Notes under the pieces: model-generated | What the model was told of the DNA's origin: nothing | Database searches by the model: none | What the model saw: the letters and a program-made list of their open reading frames with translations, nothing else | Origin: Nosema muscidifuracis | Taxonomy: Eukaryota > Microsporidia > Nosematidae | Length of the DNA stretch: 64,000 nucleotides | Assembly (NCBI GenBank): GCA_028335825.1 | Contig: JAIOKI010000014.1 | Span: forward strand, 310,001-374,000 | Direction: 5' to 3' | Part shown: positions 57,963-64,000 of the stretch, in pieces | Layout: every line of letters begins with the position of its first letter | How positions within the stretch are numbered: position 1 is the stretch's first letter | Program-made: the position numbers and the translations under genes

Positions 57963-58391
57963 TTATATTTCTGAATATAACATATGAGCATACTTAAGCT
58001 TGTACACTAAACAGATATCTTTAGGTTGTAAAGTAACTCTCTTAGCATGTAAAACACATCTGTAAGCATCTTCCATAAGTATAGTCAAGAAGGATTCTAC
58101 TGACTCTTGTAAAGCAAGTATAGCTGACCCTTGAAATCTCATATCAGATTTAACCTTCATAATACTTCTTACTAACCTCTGGAAAGGTCTCTTTCTAATT
58201 AAAAGATCAGTAGATTTTTGATACTTTCTGATTTCTCTAAGAGCTACTGTACCAGGTTTAAATCTTCTTGTATGTGATGATGGAGTTTTATTACTTGATG
58301 TAACTGACTTCTTAGCAGCCTTTGCAGAGATTTGTTTTCTTGGTGCTTTACCACCTGTAGTTTTTGATGCAGTCTGTTTGGTTCTTGACAT
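57963..58391 (-). CDS. H3: Histone H3, diverged
   Basis: Core histone of 142 residues (usual 136). The tail reads [20 protein letters not shown]: Ala1 is Ser, Arg8 is Ser and Ser10 is Thr, while Lys4, Lys9 and Lys14 are kept. Around Lys27 the sequence is AAKKSVT, so Arg26 is Lys. The segment usually holding Lys36 and 37 is replaced by [12 protein letters not shown]. The fold keeps [42 protein letters not shown] and [12 protein letters not shown]. An insertion near loop 1 and a longer C-terminus account for the extra length. The start context is GGGGTA rather than CCCC. The promoter holds a perfect palindrome containing two copies of the histone element. Confidence 0.95.
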   Translation of the reverse strand: MSRTKQTASKTTGGKAPRKQISAKAAKKSVTSSNKTPSSHTRRFKPGTVALREIRKYQKSTDLLIRKRPFQRLVRSIMKVKSDMRFQGSAILALQESVESFLTILMEDAYRCVLHAKRVTLQPKDICLVYKLKYAHMLYSEI

Positions 58392-58421
58392 TACCCCACT
58401 TTTTTATTTTGTATTATATAT

Positions 58422-58450
58422 TTTTAGGAGGGAATAATTCCCTCCTAAAA
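58422..58450. promoter_or_regulatory. Perfect 29-bp palindrome in the H3 promoter
   Basis: TTTTAGGAGGGAAT, a central A, then ATTCCCTCCTAAAA: fourteen-base arms without mismatch, 31 bp upstream of the H3 ATG. Each arm contains the histone element TTCCCTCCT or its complement. As it is upstream of H3 it is more likely a dyad binding site than a terminator. Confidence 0.7.
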
Positions 58451-58459
58451 GATAAATAT

Positions 58460-58468
58460 GGAGGGAAA
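58460..58468 (-). promoter_or_regulatory. Third copy of the histone element (H3 promoter)
   Basis: GGAGGGAAA on the plus strand, TTTCCCTCC on the coding strand of H3, matching the H4 copy in sequence and orientation relative to its gene. It is 69 bp before the H3 ATG; the H4 copy is 89 bp before its ATG. Confidence 0.55.
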
Positions 58469-59241
58469 TTGAAAAAATGAATAATTAAATGTAAGATAAT
58501 TGTATAATTTATTATTTTAGATTCTTATTAATAGTTTTATTTAATAATTTATATAATGTCATTCCTATCAATATTTTTATTTAATTTTTCTTATATGGTG
58601 TTATTCTTATTAATATTTTTATTTAATAATTTTATTTAATTTTTTTTATTAATAGTTTTATTTATTTTTCCTATATGGTATTATTCCTATTAATACTTTT
58701 ATTTAATTTTTCTTATAAAATTGACGAAATGTTTTTTATATGAGTTGAAAGAAAATGAAATATTAAAATTATTTTTATACCCTTCTTTTTGTTAAATAAA
58801 TTAAATTTCTTATATAAGTATATCTAGTAAATAATTCTTATAAAATAAAGATAGATTCTTTTAATATTTTTCTTAATCTGTATTTGTACCTTAGATGGAA
58901 TATCTCTTTTTTAATTCAGATTATTTTTTTAAATTAATACCTCATTTCATTTTTATATTTCAATTAATCTCTTATAATTTCTTTTACTTACCATATCAAA
59001 TCATTAAAATGGAATAATCTTGTTAGAAACGTATAATTGAATGAAGATATTTACTTAAGAGATAGTAATATATAAATTAAGACTTTCTCTAAAATAGTAA
59101 ATCAGGCTTTTTATTATTAATTTTTAGAAATACAGATTATGGGTAATTTTTTTAATTAAATATTAAAAATAACGTCATATTTAATATAATTTCATTATAG
59201 ATAAAATATTTATTACAACACAAAAATTTTAAAATATAAAT
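58469..59241. other. Spacer between H3 and CCT2, no gene
   Basis: AT-rich. The block TTATTCCTATTAATACTTTTATT with variants repeats about five times from 58530 to 58720. An ATACCCTTC block at 58777 is not followed by a usable ATG. No RNA gene was seen. Confidence 0.5.
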
Positions 59242-60774
59242 TTAATGTCTTGTTCTTTCTCTTGGTTTACATTTTACTACTCCATCACACTTAATTATCA
59301 TCTGTCCTATTTCAGATGAAGCACAAATTACTCTTTTTTTAATACGATAACTGTCTATAATAGATAATTCTTTCATACAAGATACAGTTCCTTTTTCAAG
59401 ATCTACTCCATAAGTATTTAATCCACTATTATGTTTAGATCTAAGTTCACTCTTTATTTCATTTCCATTATATCCTCCATTCTCTGATAATATAACAGGA
59501 ATCTGTTGAAGAGCATTAGCAAAAGCAAGAATAGCTTCACTTTCTACTCCAGGAACTTCAAGTGCATATTTAGAAAGTTCTACTGCCATATTCATTTCAC
59601 TAGATCCTCCTCCATAAATTATTCTAGGATTCTCTTTTATTTTAATTAATACACAAAGAGCATCATGAATACTTCTCTCTGCTTCATCTAACATTTCCTT
59701 AGATGATCCATATAAAATAATTGTACTTGCTCCTTTTTTTATACCTGAAAATTTTATCATTCTTTTATCTCCAATCATAACATTTTTAATTTCTTCACAT
59801 GTTCCTATACATGAATCTTCTACATTCTCAAAAGTAGAAAGAATCTTTCCTCCTAAAATATTATTTAATCTTTCTATTCCATCAAAATCTGCATGTTCAA
59901 TAGGTTGAACATTCTTCATCTTAAGTAATTGCATAGGATAATCATAAATTAACTGTCTATTAATAAAACAATCAATTTTCTTATTACAAATATCATCAAT
60001 TTTTTTAAACATTTTTTCTCTTTCTATTTTTTCCATCTCTGCTAAATCTTGTACACTATTAACACTTATTTTAGCTCCAAATACTTTAATTTTATCTTGA
60101 TCTAAGCTTGTATTCCCTATCAATATCTTTGGATTTTTCATAGGAGAAATAACTGAATCTTTATTAAGAATAAATCCATCATCCAAATATGAATCTTCTA
60201 ATTTACCAGGACATTTAATTATCTGTATAAGATTCAAATCAGTTTTATTTTCTAAATTATCTACAGCTTTTATACAAATATCAACAAATTTATCTAAATC
60301 ATATTTAAGTACTTTAGAACAAAGTGTAGTCCTTATTAAAGATTTTATATCTTCTACAGATGGTTTAATAGATATTTTATCCAAAACTTTTTCACATTTT
60401 TCTTGTGCCATTCTCAACCCTTTAATAATTTTAATAGGATGTATTTTTAAATTAAATATTTCTCTAATAATTAAACTGGATAGAACTGATACAGATGTAG
60501 TACCATCTCCTTCTTCCCAATCTTGACCTATACTAGAATTTATAAGTATACGAGCTGATGCACTATCAATTTGTAAATTTTTTAATATAAAAGCTCCATC
60601 ATTCGTTATATTTAAACTTTTACCATCTCCTTTTAATATTTTAAGCATACCTTTTGGACCAAGTGTTGTCTTCAAAATATCACCAACTAGATCTGTACCT
60701 GATATTATAGTTCGTCGAGCGTCTTGTCCTTTTTCTTCAGTAGTTCCTAAATTTTGATGTGAAAAAACATTCAT
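59242..60774 (-). CDS. CCT2: TCP-1 chaperonin subunit beta
   Basis: Subunit of the cytosolic CCT/TRiC chaperonin that folds actin and tubulin; 510 residues, slightly shorter than usual (about 527). ATPase motifs are intact: TTLGPKGMLKIL, TNDGAFILKNL, GDGTTSVSVL with the catalytic Asp, and IYGGGSSEM. Beta-specific phrases are clear: ADSYLD-like EDSYLDDGFILNK, KIKVFGAKISVNS, CFINRQLIYDYP and IEHADFDGIERL. The start MNVFSHQNLGTTEEKGQDAR is 4 bases after an ACCCAT block. The 3' flank is repeat-poor. Confidence 0.97.
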   Translation of the reverse strand: MNVFSHQNLGTTEEKGQDARRTIISGTDLVGDILKTTLGPKGMLKILKGDGKSLNITNDGAFILKNLQIDSASARILINSSIGQDWEEGDGTTSVSVLSSLIIREIFNLKIHPIKIIKGLRMAQEKCEKVLDKISIKPSVEDIKSLIRTTLCSKVLKYDLDKFVDICIKAVDNLENKTDLNLIQIIKCPGKLEDSYLDDGFILNKDSVISPMKNPKILIGNTSLDQDKIKVFGAKISVNSVQDLAEMEKIEREKMFKKIDDICNKKIDCFINRQLIYDYPMQLLKMKNVQPIEHADFDGIERLNNILGGKILSTFENVEDSCIGTCEEIKNVMIGDKRMIKFSGIKKGASTIILYGSSKEMLDEAERSIHDALCVLIKIKENPRIIYGGGSSEMNMAVELSKYALEVPGVESEAILAFANALQQIPVILSENGGYNGNEIKSELRSKHNSGLNTYGVDLEKGTVSCMKELSIIDSYRIKKRVICASSEIGQMIIKCDGVVKCKPRERTRH

Positions 60775-62045
60775 ATGGGTATAAAAAAAAATAAATAAAA
60801 TATTTTAATTTTCTTACTATAATGTATTTTTATATGAAGAGTGTTTTATTTTAATCATTGGATATTTTTATTAAGTTGAATTTATAATTAAAAAAAATAA
60901 ATAAAATATTTTAATTTTTTTACTACAATGTATTTTTATATGAAGATTGTTTTATTTTAATTGTTGGATATTTTTAATAAGTTGTATTTATGATAAAATG
61001 TTAAAGTATATTTTTACTAAGTTGTATTAATAATAAAATGTTAAAGTATATTTTTAATCATTGGATATTTTTAATTGATATTTTACTAAGTTTTATTTAT
61101 AATAAAATGTTAAAGTATATTTTTACTAAGTAGTATTTGTAATAAAATTTTGTATCTTACATACAATCAGAATAAATATTTTAAGTATTTATCTTTTCAT
61201 TCTATCATTAGCCTATATGTTAAAATTGTAGATAATTTATTTGATTTTATAACAGGATTATTCAAGCTTAAGTTTTTTATTAATCAATCTATAAAAAAAT
61301 AAATAATTAACAGTTATATTTTTAACCACTAATTAATAAATTCTTGTTCTGAGAATGGAAAATCTTATTACTCATTATATATTAGAGTAGTTATCTAAAC
61401 AACTATATGATAGTCTAATCATTTTTAATACCATTAAAATTAGAATCAATTTGATTGTTATAATCATATAATAATTCTGTATCCAAGTATTAAGATAAAT
61501 AATTAGTGACATATTTTAAATAATTTATTATTATTTTCATACAAAAGATGGCTGATCTAAACTTATTAAAAATTGTTTTTTATAAGTACAAATTTAATAA
61601 TAATTTAGACATTTTAAAAATCATAAAAAAAAACTTTCCTTATTGATTTTTAGAATAAAATTATTATTTAAAAAATTATCATTTGATTTGGTAAGGTAGA
61701 AAATTTTGTATAATTTATTATTAAATTCTTTGATATGTTATTTTTAAAAGATTATGATATATTTTTTTATTAGAGAGTATTTCTAATAATTAAAGATGAA
61801 GAAATTGTTAAATCGAATAAGAGTTTTTAGAGATGTAAAAGTTTAGGAACTAGATGTACTAAAAAAATTGTCAACAGTTCTATAATTAAATTATCTATTT
61901 TTTAACGTATTCAATTTTAATTTACACAATGTAAAGAAATTATTAAAAAAAAATAAAAATTGACCTATTTTCAAATGAAGGACTATCTTAGTAAAATTAT
62001 TAAAAGATTTTTTTTATTTATTTTTTAATATTTAACCCTTCTCAT
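60775..62045. other. Divergent spacer CCT2-NIC96 with 106-bp tandem repeat
   Basis: Two copies of a 106-bp unit lie at about 60790 and 60897 (ATAAATAAAATATTTTAATT at the left of each, GATATTTTTA-AAGTTG near the right), about 93% alike by eye. Shorter repeats of ATAAAATGTTAAAGTATATT follow to 61130. From 61200 to 62030 no gene or RNA was recognised. TTAACCCTTCTCAT is the NIC96 start signal. Confidence 0.6.
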
Positions 62046-63794
62046 ATGCAAGACAAACTAAAAATTCCATGTACAATAGAATCATCTCAAATGACGAATT
62101 ATTTTCAGATAGTAATTGGTTTAAAAAAACTCCAATTAAAAAATTCAAAATACAATGTACTTCCTGTAAAAACTTGTCTTACTAATATATTAAAACCATT
62201 AAGAACAAATTACGATGTAGATAGTATATTAAACAGTCATGTATACGAAAAACTAAAATTAAGATTAGAAGATCATGAAAAAAAAATTGATAAAATTTTT
62301 TCAAAAGATCTTAAAAAATATATGTTAAATATTAGAAAACAGAATGATTTATTAAAATCAGCTATTAAAATGAACAATGACATGGATACATTCGAAAATA
62401 TTTTTGATAAAATACCATCTGAACATCTTTTTAATAATACAATGTTGTATGATATTTATACATTCTTGTGTACTACTAAGCTATCATATGATTATGATCA
62501 AGAGATTAGATATTTAGGTATTGAGTATATGAAATATATAGATAGATTTCTTAAAGAAAACTCATCTAATATATTAGCCCCTTTAAAAAGTATTGAAGAT
62601 AAAGTATCTGTATTTGTTAAGATGAAATATAGTCAAGAAGAATACAAACTTGAAGTATACGAAGGTAGATATCTTTTTGGAGAAATTTATATATATTTAA
62701 GATGTGGGATACTAAAACCGTTATTTAAATTAATGGATCAATTTTCAGGATTTTTTGAAAATATTGAATCTGATTTTAAGAAGAATATGTCATCTTGGCT
62801 TGTATCAAAATTGTACACTGGTCCTATAAGAACACTTAGTACACATGATGATAGATTTAAAAGAATATTATATGACATAATGCAAGGTAAAAGAAATATT
62901 GAAGATCATCTTGTGATTAGCAGTGTAGAAGATTATATTTGGTTCCAGTTAATTAATATGAAAAATGGAGTTGATACTAATTTATTAAGAAAACAATTTG
63001 AGAATTATAAAAGTAAGAAAGGTCTTTTATTAGTTTATTTATTAACTAAACAATATGAATTAGCTATGGAATTCATTTATAATAGTGAATATCCATCATA
63101 CCCAACATATCATATAATGAAAGAACTAGCTAAAAAATCAGAAAATAAATCTCTATTCGTTGATTTAACTTTCTTATTATGTACTAAAATGAGAAGTGTT
63201 ACAAAGAAAATTGAGATTATATCAGAACTTGAACAAATTATAGATTCTTATGCAAGTTGTGTTTCTAAAATGATTATTCGATACAAATTATACGAAGTAC
63301 TTGGTCTTACATTAGATAAGAATATTGATCTACATGTAGTACGACAACTTAAGAATATGAATGATCGTAAACAACTTATAAAAGTTTATAAACTGGTCGA
63401 AGATCCTGAACTCATAACTGAAATTTTAACTGACATATTTATAGAAGGAATACTTACTAACACAAATATTGACGAATATCAAAAAATATTTTACGAAATC
63501 AAGCAGTCAGATGAATCAGTGAATATAGCAAAACTTGAAGTATTACAAAAATTTTATGAATTTATACAGACACCTGATATTTATACATTAAAAAAGACTT
63601 CATTTTTTTCTGTAGATTTTAGACTTGTTGAGGTTAAGTACGTGGTCGAAAAAGTTTTAAAAACATGTTGTGAAGTCATAAAACGAGCCAATGATTTTGA
63701 AATGGCTAAGAATATGTTTAGAGTTGTTGGAGAGATTGAATTGAGTGATGATTGTATCAAGTATATTAATAAGGAGCTTATACTATTTATTTGA
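62046..63794 (+). CDS. NIC96: Nuclear pore scaffold protein Nic96/Nup93
   Basis: Inner-ring nucleoporin, 582 residues against 839 in yeast. The alpha-solenoid signature is recognisable: GEIYIYLRCGILKPLFKLMD matches 'WPVIYYLLRCG...AL..', LVISSVEDYIWFQLI matches the 'T.EDWLWLQL' motif, and GLLLVYLLTKQYELAMEFIY matches 'FQVLLLTGQFE.AIEFL'. The N-terminal coiled coil that binds the Nsp1 complex in other fungi is shortened to about 100 residues (KLRLEDHEKKIDKIFSKDLK). Its ATG follows AACCCTTCTCAT. The final 60 residues are helical, as in the family. Identity comes from the ordered motifs. Confidence 0.88.
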   Translation: MQDKLKIPCTIESSQMTNYFQIVIGLKKLQLKNSKYNVLPVKTCLTNILKPLRTNYDVDSILNSHVYEKLKLRLEDHEKKIDKIFSKDLKKYMLNIRKQNDLLKSAIKMNNDMDTFENIFDKIPSEHLFNNTMLYDIYTFLCTTKLSYDYDQEIRYLGIEYMKYIDRFLKENSSNILAPLKSIEDKVSVFVKMKYSQEEYKLEVYEGRYLFGEIYIYLRCGILKPLFKLMDQFSGFFENIESDFKKNMSSWLVSKLYTGPIRTLSTHDDRFKRILYDIMQGKRNIEDHLVISSVEDYIWFQLINMKNGVDTNLLRKQFENYKSKKGLLLVYLLTKQYELAMEFIYNSEYPSYPTYHIMKELAKKSENKSLFVDLTFLLCTKMRSVTKKIEIISELEQIIDSYASCVSKMIIRYKLYEVLGLTLDKNIDLHVVRQLKNMNDRKQLIKVYKLVEDPELITEILTDIFIEGILTNTNIDEYQKIFYEIKQSDESVNIAKLEVLQKFYEFIQTPDIYTLKKTSFFSVDFRLVEVKYVVEKVLKTCCEVIKRANDFEMAKNMFRVVGEIELSDDCIKYINKELILFI

Positions 63795-64000
63795 ATAAAT
63801 TAGTTGATAATGTTAATAATTTTTAAATCTACATTCAAGACCTTCTTTTTTTGTTTTTTAATAAGTAAATTAATTAAAACTTTTTGTATTATCATACTGT
63901 TACCAAAAGATTTTCATCATTAATTATTTATTGCATTCAAAAAATTTAAATTTTAATATTAGTATCTCATAGACAGATAGTATCACATACAATAAATCTT
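63795..64000. other. Window edge, nothing recognised
   Basis: AT-rich sequence after NIC96. No gene, repeat or RNA could be supported. Confidence 0.4.

Noticed and set aside
58422-58450. Palindrome as a transcription terminator
   Set aside because: It is upstream of H3 and downstream of nothing on the same strand nearby; its arms match a motif also found before H4, which favours a regulatory site.

Overview
This window looks like nuclear DNA from a microsporidian, an intracellular fungus-related parasite. It is very AT-rich. Proteins are short for their families, and genes are almost all uninterrupted and packed on both strands. Most start codons follow a short CCC/CCCC block within about 15 bases, for example ACCCCATG or CCCTATG; this start signal has been described in microsporidia. 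The one convincing intron is 24 nt long and sits 7 nt after the SEC61 start codon, which also fits microsporidia. The species cannot be fixed from the sequence. Long, minisatellite-rich spacers and divergent histones suggest a lineage other than Encephalitozoon.

Layout. 1-2.1 kb: tail of an unknown Asp/Ser-rich gene, then a gene-poor stretch with a small GC-richer relic. 2.1-13.3 kb: TAF2-like protein with an added bromodomain, SEC61 alpha, KAE1 and a DEAH-box helicase. 13.6-18.6 kb: SEC16 and an LRR protein. 20-29 kb: ribonucleotide reductase large subunit, a Rab6-type GTPase, an SCY1/Cex1-like pseudokinase, a REX1-type exonuclease, a second LRR protein and the mRNA guanylyltransferase. 29-34.3 kb: a compact telomerase reverse transcriptase, elongator tRNA-Met, an ORC1/CDC6-type ATPase, an unknown protein and a DHHC palmitoyltransferase. 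34.5-41.2 kb: RPC82-like Pol III subunit, TAF4, alpha-actinin and unknowns. 41.5-50.2 kb: eL39, NOB1, NOC3, MPE1, proteasome alpha7 and DNA polymerase delta. 50.6-64 kb: unknowns, histone H4, ELP1, histone H3, CCT2 and NIC96.

The content is core housekeeping. DNA replication and chromosome ends are covered by POL3, RNR1, the ORC1/CDC6-type protein and TERT. Transcription and mRNA 3'/5' processing include TAF2, TAF4, the RPC82-like protein, the capping enzyme and MPE1. Ribosome and RNA maturation include NOC3, NOB1, the REX1-type exonuclease, the helicase and eL39. tRNA modification and export include KAE1, ELP1 and the Cex1-like protein. Secretion includes SEC61, SEC16, the Rab6-type GTPase and the DHHC enzyme. 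CCT2 (folding), the proteasome subunit (turnover) and NIC96 (nuclear pore) complete the set.

The most interesting observations are: (1) an element TTTCCCTCC present in the H4 promoter and three times in the H3 promoter, where two copies form a perfect 29-bp palindrome; (2) the TAF2-bromodomain fusion; (3) the 24-nt SEC61 intron; (4) repeated short tandem duplications that copy gene ends into flanking DNA, one of which duplicates a whole start-codon region and creates a 10-codon upstream ORF; (5) two LRR proteins sharing a C-terminal Cys/His cluster.
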